From an uncultured Sphingomonadales bacterium (lineage in GTDB: Bacteria > Pseudomonadota > Alphaproteobacteria > Sphingomonadales > Sphingomonadaceae): a stretch of DNA of 14,527 nucleotides. The stretch's first letter is position 1. Every line of letters begins with the position of its first letter. The position numbers and the translations under genes were made by a program. The stretch is taken from contig CAIKKO010000456.1 in NCBI GenBank assembly GCA_903828025.1, forward strand, positions 1 to 14,527. Direction: 5' to 3'. Of this stretch, positions 1 to 7,121 are shown piece after piece. Under the pieces are notes generated by a model. It ran no database searches and was not told where the DNA came from. It was given only the letters and a program-made list of their open reading frames with translations.

Positions 1-1136
1 CAGCCGAGCCCGTCGCCTGCCGCAAACTGACCGGCGCGGCGGCGCACCATCTGCGCGACGCCGGTGGTTTTCGAAAGGTGCTGGGCGTGGGTGAACTTCA
101 GCCCGGTATTTTCCTTGAGGCCGTCGCTCCACACCGCGCGCTGGAACAGCGGCTTACCATCCCCGGCAATTCCGGCAACCAGCATGGGCCGGAACTGGGG
201 GTGGGCCGTCCCGAAATCGGCGGCATCGGCGATCTTCGAATCGGGCAAGCGCGATTTCATCCCGTCGTGGCAATCGGCGCAGAATTGCTGCCGCGTGGCG
301 GGCATAGCACCGGCCCCCTCGTGCTCGGTGTGACAATCGACACACCTGCCGGCGGGTTTGTTGAACGCATTGGCGACCGCGCGCTGGAATCCGGCGAACC
401 CGGCAGGCTCCCCGCGCGCTTTCAGGAGCCGCGCGCCGTCGGCAATATGCTGGTGCGCATCCTGCTGGTGGCAGGTCAGGCAGGCATTGTCGCGCACCGC
501 CACGAACGGCTGGACATGGCAGGCCTGGCAATCATGCCCGAGGTTCTTGTGCGCAAGGCTGAGATTGCCCGAGGACCACGCCGTATCGCCGTGGATGCCC
601 GCAGGCCGCCGCGCATCCTTGTGCAGCGCCAGCGGCTGGTACGTCGCCCACGACCAGATCGGGATCGCGAGAAACGCAATCAGCATGAGCGCGGCAAAGC
701 CCCATGAGGACAGGCGCTTGCCCGGCAGCAGCTTCTGCAAGGTGTAGGCACTGCCGAGATCAATCGCTTCGGCGCTTTCCGAAACGGCCTCGACCCGGCG
801 CACGGTGAAGGCGGGCAACCCGCTTTCGGCCTCGCGCGCCAGAGTGATGCGGTGCCCGCCGAACGCGAGCTCCGCGCCGGTGGCGATGTCCAGCTCGGCG
901 CGGCTGGTGCTGCGGCCGTTGACGGTGAAGGGCTGGTCGCCGATTGATTCGATCAGCAGCGTATCGGCATCGCGCGTGGTGACGCGCGCGTGGCGCGGAT
1001 CGACGGCAAGGTCGGGCAAGTGAATGCCGCTGGCTCCGTCGCGGCCGATGACGAGTGCCTCGGTTTCAACAACCGCGCGGCGGACGATTTCCTCACCGCT
1101 CGATTTGAGCGCGATCTGGCGGACAACAAAGCTCAT
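1..1136 (-). CDS. FHA domain / multiheme cytochrome c membrane protein (3'-partial)
   Basis: Probable terminal electron carrier of the adjoining redox operon. An uninterrupted frame of 378 codons runs from the ATG at 1136 off the left edge, so the C-terminus is missing. Residues about 25-100 resemble a forkhead-associated (FHA) phosphothreonine-binding domain: GR at 31-32, a PRHARV stretch near 47-52 and VNG at 72-74. The usual serine of the SxxH motif is replaced (VDPRH), so phosphopeptide binding may be altered. A single membrane helix follows at about 143-166, preceded by Lys/Arg, which puts the FHA domain in the cytoplasm and the rest in the periplasm. Four CxxCH heme c sites are visible (CQACH 203, CLTCH 219, CVDCH 265, CADCH 286), and an FTHAQHL stretch near 348 resembles the distal-histidine segments of cytochrome c3/c7-type proteins. 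More hemes may lie beyond the edge. The start is 8 nt after the upstream stop codon. Confidence 0.88.
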   Translation of the reverse strand, partial: MSFVVRQIALKSSGEEIVRRAVVETEALVIGRDGASGIHLPDLAVDPRHARVTTRDADTLLIESIGDQPFTVNGRSTSRAELDIATGAELAFGGHRITLAREAESGLPAFTVRRVEAVSESAEAIDLGSAYTLQKLLPGKRLSSWGFAALMLIAFLAIPIWSWATYQPLALHKDARRPAGIHGDTAWSSGNLSLAHKNLGHDCQACHVQPFVAVRDNACLTCHQQDAHQHIADGARLLKARGEPAGFAGFQRAVANAFNKPAGRCVDCHTEHEGAGAMPATRQQFCADCHDGMKSRLPDSKIADAADFGTAHPQFRPMLVAGIAGDGKPLFQRAVWSDGLKENTGLKFTHAQHLSKTTGVAQMVRRRAGQFAAGDGLG

Positions 1137-1144
1137 CGGCGCGC

Positions 1145-2062
1145 TCACCAGTAGAAGAACACGCTGACGATATGCGCGGATAGCGCAGCGATCAGCGCGA
1201 AGGTCATGGGGACATGGACATAGAGCCAGACTTGCAGCCAGCCCTTGAGCCTGAGGTGCCGCCGCATGCGCGCCAGCATCGCCTCCTTGCGGGTGAGCAG
1301 CGCATCGACTTTGTCGAGCGGATCATCGGCGAGGCGCGGCCGGTGCGCGCGCAGGCAGCGCAGTTCGGCGGCGGCGTGCCGGGTTTCGTCGTTGGCATAG
1401 CGGCCAGTCAGGCGGCTCACGATCGAACCGGTGAACGGGTCTTGCTCAAGGCTGCGGCCCACCAGATTGGCGCATTCGGGATCGAGCGGCTGTGCGGCAT
1501 CGTGGAGCTGCCGGTCGAGCGAGCGCAGCGCTTCGATCATCTGCTTTTCGGTGATCGCACCTTCCGCGTCATAGCGGTTGGCGGAGAGCGCGCGCGGCAG
1601 GGTCGCGTATGCGGTGACGCCAAAGATGCCCGAAATGATCACGATCATCATCAGCGACCAGGCCAGCGTGTGCACATTCCAGCCGAACGCGAAGCCCGAA
1701 TGGAGCGTGCCGACCACGATCAGCAGCAGGCCGAGATAGACATGCGCCGAGGTCCACGCCTTGAGCGACCAGCGTCCCGGCGTGATCGCGCGCTTGCGCA
1801 TGCCGAGTGCGGTCAGCCACAGGATCAGCAGCGCGCCGATGGTGCCGAGCGTATAGCCCAGCCAGCTTGAACCGAAGTGCTGCGGCGGGAGCGGCACGAA
1901 AATATACAGCAGGATCAGCGCGGTCGCGAGCAGCGCCGAGATCTTGATCCACAGCCCTTTGCGGTGCGTGAGGAAGCCCTCATGCGTGCTCTGCCGTTCG
2001 CGCGTGGCGCCGGTGCGACGGCGGGGAGCGGGGGCTGGAGTCTGAGCGGGTGTCGTCGCCAC
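1145..2062 (-). CDS. Di-heme cytochrome b-like membrane protein
   Basis: Predicted 305-residue integral membrane subunit, likely carrying electrons from the cytoplasmic flavin/Fe-S protein to the periplasmic cytochrome c. A Pro/Ala/Arg-rich cytoplasmic N-terminus (1-40) precedes helices at about 41-58, 66-86, 104-126, 133-153 and 278-302. A hydrophilic, charged segment of roughly 120 residues (155-275) lies between helices 4 and 5. His107/His121 in helix 3 and His283/His297 in helix 5 are both spaced H-x13-H, as in helix pairs that hold two stacked b hemes in bc-type cytochromes. His131 is an extra candidate ligand. The start is GTG at 2062, 3 nt after the upstream TGA (translational coupling likely), and the stop is 8 nt before the next ATG. 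I do not recognise a named family; heme content is inferred from histidine spacing and neighbours. Confidence 0.85.
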   Translation of the reverse strand: MATTPAQTPAPAPRRRTGATRERQSTHEGFLTHRKGLWIKISALLATALILLYIFVPLPPQHFGSSWLGYTLGTIGALLILWLTALGMRKRAITPGRWSLKAWTSAHVYLGLLLIVVGTLHSGFAFGWNVHTLAWSLMMIVIISGIFGVTAYATLPRALSANRYDAEGAITEKQMIEALRSLDRQLHDAAQPLDPECANLVGRSLEQDPFTGSIVSRLTGRYANDETRHAAAELRCLRAHRPRLADDPLDKVDALLTRKEAMLARMRRHLRLKGWLQVWLYVHVPMTFALIAALSAHIVSVFFYW

Positions 2063-2065
2063 GGC

Positions 2066-4654
2066 TCAGGCCCCTTCGTTTTCGAGGCGCGCGACGGTCA
2101 GGAACTCGTCGGGCGAGACGCGGATCGCCGCGCCGGTCGGGCAGGCGCGCACGCAGCTCGGGCCGCCGTCGATCCCGGCGCACATGTCGCACTTGATCGC
2201 CTTCTTGCGGTCCAGCGCTTCGTCTGCCGCCTGATCGCCAGTGTACTTGGTGTTCTTTTTCGACCACTTGTACGGCGGTTCGCCCGGCCCCGGCCCGCTG
2301 CCGAACAGCAGCCACGAGAGCAGCGAGGGCTTCTTGGGCGGCACTTTGTCCATGCGGATCACGCCGTAAGGACAGTTGCGCTGGCAATTGCCGCAGCCGA
2401 TGCAGGTGTCGTTGATGAACACTTCGCCGTCGGGCCCGCGGTGGATCGCGTTGGGCGGGCAATCGGCCATGCAATGCGGGTGCTCGCAGTGGCGGCACGA
2501 GGTTGGCACGTGGAGGTGCGCGAAGCTCTTGCCCGCCTCGCGGTCGAGCCGCGAGAGGCCGTCGTGGCTGTCGGCGCAGGCCTTCTCGCAGTTGTCGCAG
2601 CCCACGCAGAGCCGCTCGTCGATCAGCAGCACGTCGGTCGCCTCGCCCAAGCCCTGCGAAACGAGGAACTTGGCCTGCTCCGAATAGAGATCGACCACGC
2701 CCGAGAAGCCGTCCTTCTTCGATTCGACGAAGGCATTGGTTGCGCGGCGGGTTTCCATATCGGCCCGCGCGCGCGCCAGCAGCGCGGGCTTGGCGGCGAG
2801 CACGCGGCCAAACGCTTCGCCATCGACCTTGATCACTTCGGACTTGATCGCGGCGCGCACCGTCGCGGTGCGCTGGCCGCCGTCGATCAGCGCCATTTCG
2901 CCCACGTAGGAGCCGGCCGGGAGGTACGAGAGGAACACCGGCTTGCCGCCCACGACTTTCTCGACAATCATCGAGCCGACGCGGATCACGAAAATGTCCT
3001 TGTCGTCGCCGCCTTCGGTGATGATCGCCTCGCCCGCGCGGACGGGCATGATCTTGGCGGTATCGACCACTTCGCGCACGTCGTCCGGCGTCAGGCCCGA
3101 TCCGAACATCTGCAGCAATTGCCGCTCGGTCGAGATGCGTTCGATGGCGCGCCGGGCGCTCGGCACCTGGCTTTGCAGCTTGAGCGCAGCGTTGCGGCTG
3201 ATCTCGACACAGATGCAATCCTGCGCCGCCACGACCGTCGCGCCGCGCCGCCGCCCGGAAATCAGGCCAACCTCGCCAAAGATCGAGCCCTGCGCGATGG
3301 GCACGACTTTGCTGGGATCATTGGCGTCGATCCGCACGTTCACCCCGCCCTCGGCGATGGCAAACAGCGAGGAGCCCGGATCGTTCTTCTCGAAGATCGT
3401 CTCGCCCGCCTTGTAGAAGCGCGCATCGGAATCGAGCATGAACTCGCGCAGCTGCAAGGTGGTCATGCCGTTCAGGATCGCGATATTGGTGCGCAGCAGT
3501 TCCAGCCACGCGTTCACGCCGCGTTTGCCCGGGAGGCTGGCGAACTTGGCTTCGAGCAGCGGTTCGTCCGCCGGCTTCAGATCGGTGTTGCCGCTGATGA
3601 ACTCGATGACATCGTAGCCCTGGTTCATGCAGTGCTTGATCAGCGGATAGCCCGCCAGCGCGCCGATCACGAAGATGCCCGGCGCGGTCGATTCGAATTG
3701 CGGCGAAAGCGTCGGGAAGGCGAGCCGGTCGTTCGAGGCAAATTCGATGCCGCAGCCTTCGACAAACCCGCGCGGCGGGGCCGAGCCGATCCGCGCGATG
3801 ATCCGGTCGCAGCGAATGCGTTCCTCGCCGTCACGAGTGGAGAGCGTGATCCAGCCGGGCTCGACCGCCTTGGTCTCGGTCTCGTAGCGCACCGTCAGCT
3901 TGCCCGATGCGTCGTCCTCGACCAGCGCCTTGGCGTTGGGTTCCTTCGCGGTCGGGAAACTTTCGCGCACATTGGCCGATTTGACCGCGCGGTTGAGCAC
4001 GGTGACGACATTGCCTTGCGCCGAATCTTCGGCCAGCCCGCGCGCGTTCTCGATCCCCGCGTCGCCGGTGCCGATCACCACGACATGCTCATCGAGCACC
4101 GCATAGGGGTCATCGAGCTGGTAGGTTACGTGCGGCAGGTCGGCGCCGGGGCAGCGCATGAGGTTGGGGTTGCCCTGCGTACCGATGGCGAGCACCACGG
4201 TTTCGGCCATCACCACTTCGCCATTGGTCAGCGTGATCGCGTAAGGCGGGGCGTGGCGCTGCACTTCGGTGGTGGTGGTCGATCCATCGCGCGCGCGGGC
4301 CACGATCTTCTGGATCGAACCCTCGATTGCCGGGCCGGTGCCGCGGATCGACTTGACCTCGGCGTTGTATTTGACATTGACGCCCAGCTCTTCGGTGCGG
4401 CGGTTCCAGCGGCCGAGGATATCCTCGCGCTTGCCGGCATCGAATTCCTGATCGGACCGAAGCACCAGTTGTGACGGCGTCGCCATCACGTGCTTGCCCT
4501 TCTGGTACTTGAAAATGGTGTCGGAGAGGTGATCCGTCTTTTCGAGCAAGACGTGATTCAGCTTCAGTTGCGCCGCGTGGCTCGCTGCGCTCATGCCGGC
4601 GGGCCCCGATCCGATGATCGCAACCCGGAAAACTTCGCCATGCCCTTCGCTCAC
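2066..4654 (-). CDS. FAD/NAD(P) oxidoreductase fused to two cNMP-binding domains and a four-cluster ferredoxin domain
   Basis: Predicted cytoplasmic electron-entry protein of 862 residues. Residues about 9-355 form a thioredoxin-reductase-like flavoprotein: FAD-site GSGPAG near 14-19, NAD(P)-site VVIGTGDAG near 191-199, and a C-terminal FAD signature GIFVIGALAG near 325-334. The redox-active CxxC of true thioredoxin reductases is absent. Two cyclic-nucleotide-binding domains follow (about 400-500 and 520-625). Their phosphate-binding cassettes (GEVGLISGRRRGATV and GEMALIDGGQRTATV) keep the Gly-Glu and the cyclic-phosphate-binding Arg. Residues about 675-845 are a DmsB/HybA-like ferredoxin domain with four cysteine groups (CVGCDNCEKAC, CRHCEHPHCMADC, CIGCGNCQRNC, CDMCAG...CVRAC), enough for about four [4Fe-4S] clusters. 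It starts at GTG 4654, with a purine-rich GGGGGA about 10 nt upstream, and is the first gene of the operon. NAD(P)H as donor is inferred. Confidence 0.93.
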   Translation of the reverse strand: MSEGHGEVFRVAIIGSGPAGMSAASHAAQLKLNHVLLEKTDHLSDTIFKYQKGKHVMATPSQLVLRSDQEFDAGKREDILGRWNRRTEELGVNVKYNAEVKSIRGTGPAIEGSIQKIVARARDGSTTTTEVQRHAPPYAITLTNGEVVMAETVVLAIGTQGNPNLMRCPGADLPHVTYQLDDPYAVLDEHVVVIGTGDAGIENARGLAEDSAQGNVVTVLNRAVKSANVRESFPTAKEPNAKALVEDDASGKLTVRYETETKAVEPGWITLSTRDGEERIRCDRIIARIGSAPPRGFVEGCGIEFASNDRLAFPTLSPQFESTAPGIFVIGALAGYPLIKHCMNQGYDVIEFISGNTDLKPADEPLLEAKFASLPGKRGVNAWLELLRTNIAILNGMTTLQLREFMLDSDARFYKAGETIFEKNDPGSSLFAIAEGGVNVRIDANDPSKVVPIAQGSIFGEVGLISGRRRGATVVAAQDCICVEISRNAALKLQSQVPSARRAIERISTERQLLQMFGSGLTPDDVREVVDTAKIMPVRAGEAIITEGGDDKDIFVIRVGSMIVEKVVGGKPVFLSYLPAGSYVGEMALIDGGQRTATVRAAIKSEVIKVDGEAFGRVLAAKPALLARARADMETRRATNAFVESKKDGFSGVVDLYSEQAKFLVSQGLGEATDVLLIDERLCVGCDNCEKACADSHDGLSRLDREAGKSFAHLHVPTSCRHCEHPHCMADCPPNAIHRGPDGEVFINDTCIGCGNCQRNCPYGVIRMDKVPPKKPSLLSWLLFGSGPGPGEPPYKWSKKNTKYTGDQAADEALDRKKAIKCDMCAGIDGGPSCVRACPTGAAIRVSPDEFLTVARLENEGA

Positions 4655-4937
4655 CGGTGCGCGTCCCCCGCCTTATGAACGCGGGCCATTTTGCTGAGGC
4701 CCTGCGCTTGTTGTCCCGACTTGCGATCCCGATTGCTTCTATCATTAGCCGAAGGTTCGGGCTTTGCCACCCGCAATTTGGCCCCGTATTCGTGCCGCTT
4801 TGGAGCGTTCCATGCCGGAGCGGACCGCTCCGCGCGGCGGCCATGGCAAACGTCGCGCCGCTTGCATGGCACGGGGGGCAGAGGATATGCTCCTGAGCGA
4901 GGCAGCGGACGAACGCACGCGGGCCCGGGAGTATGCG
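4655..4937. promoter_or_regulatory. Divergent intergenic region with a 17-nt palindrome
   Basis: This gap separates the redox operon (minus) from the CcmI-like gene (plus), so it should hold promoters for both. It contains a perfect odd-centred palindrome at 4816-4832 (CGGAGCGG, central A, CCGCTCCG). The half-motif GGAGCG also occurs at 4802-4807, 15 bp before its copy at 4817. This could be an operator or a short hairpin. I see no convincing sigma-70 -35/-10 pair and no FNR-type TTGAT-N4-ATCAA site. Confidence 0.35.
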
Positions 4938-5993
4938 ATGAACGAGGCCGAAAGCACGCTGACACCGGATTCTGCCGCAGCCCCAACTGCCCCGGCACCT
5001 GCGGCTGCAGTCCCGGCAGGCGGCACCGGCTATGCCGGGCGCATCGTGCTGGTGGTCGCGGCGGCGCTCGCGCTTACGGCGGGCGGCGTTGCGGTCTATC
5101 GCGGGCAGCGCGATGCGGCGGCGATTGCCCTGCCGCCGACGCCGAGCGAGAGTCAGGCCCCCTCGGTCGACGATGTGATCACCAAGCTCGAGGCCCGGCT
5201 CAAGGCCAAGCCCGATGACGCCGAGGGCTGGCGCATGCTGGGGTGGTCCTATTTCCAGACCCAGCGCTATGCCGAAGCTGCCACCGCGCTGAAGGAGGCG
5301 GTGAAGCTCGATCCCGAACACGCCGAGACCTATTCGTTCCTCGGGGAATCGCTGGTTCTGGCGAGCAAGACCGAGGGCAAGATCCCGTGGGACGCGAAAG
5401 CCGCGTTCGACAAGGCGCTCAAGCTCGATCCCAAGGATGCACGCGCGCGCTATTTCCGCGCGGTGGCGATGGATCTGGCGGGCCAGCACCGCAAGGCGAT
5501 CGACGCATGGTTCGCGCTGCTCAAGGATACCCCGTCCGACGCGCCGTATGCGGACGATATCCGCGCGGTGATCAAGAATGTCGGCACGCGCTACAAGATC
5601 CCGTACGAGGAACGCCTCGCCGCCGCCCAGTTTGCCGCGCCTGCAGGCGGCATGACCACCGATGGCGCAGCGGTGGCGGCGGGCGGCATTCCGGGCCCGT
5701 CCAGTGCCGATATCAAGGCTGCTTCCACGCTGCCCAAAGGCCAGCAGGAAGCGATGATCCGCGGCATGGTCGACGGGCTGGAGGCCAAGCTTGCGAAAAA
5801 CCCGGGCAATGTCGATGGCTGGATCATGCTGCTGCGCAGCCGCATGCAGCTTGGCGAACCCGGCAAGGCGGGCAAGGCGCTGCAGGACGGGCTGGCCGCT
5901 TTCCGCAACGATCAGGCCGCAGCACGCAAGCTGCGCGAGGCGGCAACCGCCATCCAGGTGCCCGGCGCTGGCGGGCCCGTGACGCCCCATTAA
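4938..5993 (+). CDS. CcmI/CycH-like TPR protein (c-type cytochrome biogenesis)
   Basis: Probable membrane-anchored, periplasmic TPR protein of 351 residues that would hold apocytochromes c for heme ligation. After an Ala/Pro-rich N-terminus there is one membrane helix (about 34-54). TPR-like repeats follow at about 92-126 (GWRMLGWSYFQTQRYAEAA) and 130-200. A C-terminal part around 258-310 carries QQEAMIRGMVDGLEAKL followed by a further GW..L repeat, a combination I associate with alphaproteobacterial CcmI. Unlike full CcmI, only one N-terminal helix is visible. The frame stays open upstream to ATG 4764, with another ATG at 4887. I chose ATG 4938 because GGGAG precedes it at suitable spacing and the extra upstream residues are Arg-rich and look non-coding. 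The gene is divergent from the multiheme cytochrome operon, which suggests service to it. It could instead be the genome's only ccmI, or a general TPR protein. Confidence 0.82.
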   Translation: MNEAESTLTPDSAAAPTAPAPAAAVPAGGTGYAGRIVLVVAAALALTAGGVAVYRGQRDAAAIALPPTPSESQAPSVDDVITKLEARLKAKPDDAEGWRMLGWSYFQTQRYAEAATALKEAVKLDPEHAETYSFLGESLVLASKTEGKIPWDAKAAFDKALKLDPKDARARYFRAVAMDLAGQHRKAIDAWFALLKDTPSDAPYADDIRAVIKNVGTRYKIPYEERLAAAQFAAPAGGMTTDGAAVAAGGIPGPSSADIKAASTLPKGQQEAMIRGMVDGLEAKLAKNPGNVDGWIMLLRSRMQLGEPGKAGKALQDGLAAFRNDQAAARKLREAATAIQVPGAGGPVTPH

Positions 5994-5995
5994 CA

Positions 5996-6036
5996 GGTGC
6001 CCCCTTAAATAAATTCCTTCGATCCATAAGGGCACC
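5996..6036. terminator. Inverted repeat after the CcmI-like gene
   Basis: Arms 5996-6007 (GGTGCCCCCTTA) and 6027-6036 (TAAGGGCACC) pair with a 2-nt bulge around a 19-nt AT-rich loop. The repeat begins 3 nt after the stop codon of the TPR gene. No T-tract follows, so an intrinsic terminator is uncertain; mRNA 3'-end protection or a protein site are alternatives. Confidence 0.35.
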
Positions 6037-6075
6037 CTGTCATGGCAAACACGCGTTAAGGACGCCTGCGCGTTG

Positions 6076-6080
6076 GACTC
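6076..6080. promoter_or_regulatory. GANTC (CcrM-type methylation) site upstream of ctrA
   Basis: GACTC lies 176 bp before the ctrA start. In Caulobacter, CcrM methylation of a GANTC site in the ctrA P1 promoter ties transcription to replication. One GANTC is expected by chance in about 260 bp, so its role here is only a possibility. Confidence 0.3.
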
Positions 6081-6158
6081 GCTGCGTTTTTCGGCTGGTC
6101 CGGGGCGCGCCTGCCCCTCCCGCCCTGCGGCCCATCCCCGTATCGTCGCTTACGATAA

Positions 6159-6193
6159 ATTAACCTTTCATGTTCATTGGTCATATGGTTAAT
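6159..6193. promoter_or_regulatory. Inverted CtrA-type half-sites in the ctrA promoter region
   Basis: ATTAACC (6159-6165) and its exact inverse GGTTAAT (6187-6193) lie 28 bp apart, 63-97 bp before the ctrA start, in an AT-rich patch. TTAACC is the half-site recognised by CtrA, and CtrA autoregulation is established in Caulobacter. The arrangement is not the canonical TTAA-N7-TTAA direct repeat, so binding is inferred. Confidence 0.4.
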
Positions 6194-6255
6194 GGCGCGA
6201 AAGGCCCTGAAGAGAGGGTCTTCCGCCACTGGGAATGGCAACAAGGGGCTGATCC

Positions 6256-6957
6256 ATGCGCGTGCTGCTGATCGAGGACGAGCCGACCACGGCCAAGGCG
6301 ATTGAGCTTATGCTCACCACCGAAGGCTTCAATGTCTATGCAACCGATCTTGGGGAAGAAGGCCTCGATCTCGGCAAGCTCTATGATTACGACATCATTC
6401 TGCTGGATCTCAACTTGCCCGACATGCACGGGTATGACGTGCTCAAGAAGCTGCGTGTCGCCAAAGTGCAGACCCCGGTGCTGATCCTTTCCGGCATTGC
6501 CGAGATGGACTCCAAAGTCCGCAGTTTCGGCTTCGGCGCTGACGATTACGTGACCAAGCCGTTCCACCGCGAAGAGCTGATCGCCCGCATCCACGCCGTG
6601 GTGCGCCGCTCGAAGGGCCATTCGCAATCGGTCATCCGCACCGGCAAGCTTTCGGTCAATCTCGATGCCAAGACGGTCGAGGTCGATAGCGCCCGCGTGC
6701 ACCTGACCGGCAAGGAATACGCGATGCTCGAGCTGCTTTCGCTGCGCAAGGGCACCACGATGACCAAGGAAATGTTCCTCAACCATCTCTATGGCGGGAT
6801 GGACGAGCCGGAACTCAAGATCATCGACGTGTTCATCTGCAAGCTGCGCAAGAAGCTCGCCCATGCCTGCGACGGTGAGAACTACATCGAAACGGTCTGG
6901 GGCCGCGGCTATGTGCTGCGCGATCCGGACGACAAGATCGAGACCGAAGCGGCCTGA
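6256..6957 (+). CDS. ctrA: Cell cycle response regulator CtrA
   Basis: Master transcriptional regulator of the alphaproteobacterial cell cycle: an OmpR-family response regulator phosphorylated through the CckA-ChpT relay that binds TTAA-type boxes. The 233-residue protein has a receiver domain (1-117) with acidic pocket Glu8/Asp9, phospho-acceptor Asp51 (LLDLNLPDMHGYDVLKKL), Ser80 and Lys101 (VTKPF). A winged-helix DNA-binding domain covers about 125-223 (TGKEYAMLELL, KIIDVFICKLRKKL, ETVWGRGYVL). It ends in Ala-Ala, matching the C-terminal signal needed for ClpXP degradation of Caulobacter CtrA. AAGGGG lies 7 nt before ATG 6256. The gene stands alone, followed by a strong terminator. Product identity is near certain from sequence; regulation by phosphorylation and proteolysis is taken from the family. 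Confidence 0.97.
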   Translation: MRVLLIEDEPTTAKAIELMLTTEGFNVYATDLGEEGLDLGKLYDYDIILLDLNLPDMHGYDVLKKLRVAKVQTPVLILSGIAEMDSKVRSFGFGADDYVTKPFHREELIARIHAVVRRSKGHSQSVIRTGKLSVNLDAKTVEVDSARVHLTGKEYAMLELLSLRKGTTMTKEMFLNHLYGGMDEPELKIIDVFICKLRKKLAHACDGENYIETVWGRGYVLRDPDDKIETEAA

Positions 6958-7037
6958 TCCGGCCAACCTTATCCCCCACACTACAGCGACGCCACGTTCC
7001 CCCCGGCGATTGGCGCAAGATGATTGGACACGTGATC

Positions 7038-7063
7038 GGCCCGCCAGCAATGGCGGGCCGTTT
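7038..7063 (+). terminator. Rho-independent terminator of ctrA
   Basis: A perfect 9-bp GC-rich stem (GGCCCGCCA 7038-7046, TGGCGGGCC 7051-7059) closes a GCAA loop of the GNRA type and is followed by GTTT. It lies about 80 nt after the ctrA stop codon and before trmB. The T-tract is short. Confidence 0.75.
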
Positions 7064-7121
7064 GCGTAACGCCCGCCCGCGGGATTGACCGCCAAACGCC
7101 GCGCTGCCACAGGCCCGCCCC

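Noticed and set aside
1877..4474. 865-codon open frame on the plus strand opposite the redox oxidoreductase
   Set aside because: It lies antisense to a gene with clear FAD, cNMP and ferredoxin motifs; the translation is His/Arg/Ala-rich without domains, as expected for a codon-bias shadow in GC-rich DNA.
4764..4937. Longer N-terminus for the CcmI-like protein from ATG 4764 or 4887
   Set aside because: Upstream residues are Arg-rich and unlike family N-termini, and ATG 4938 has a good ribosome binding site; ATG 4887 cannot be fully excluded.
4110..6035. 641-codon minus-strand open frame across the CcmI-like gene and the divergent promoter region
   Set aside because: It overlaps two well-supported genes and shows no domain; part of it repeats the oxidoreductase sequence in the wrong frame.
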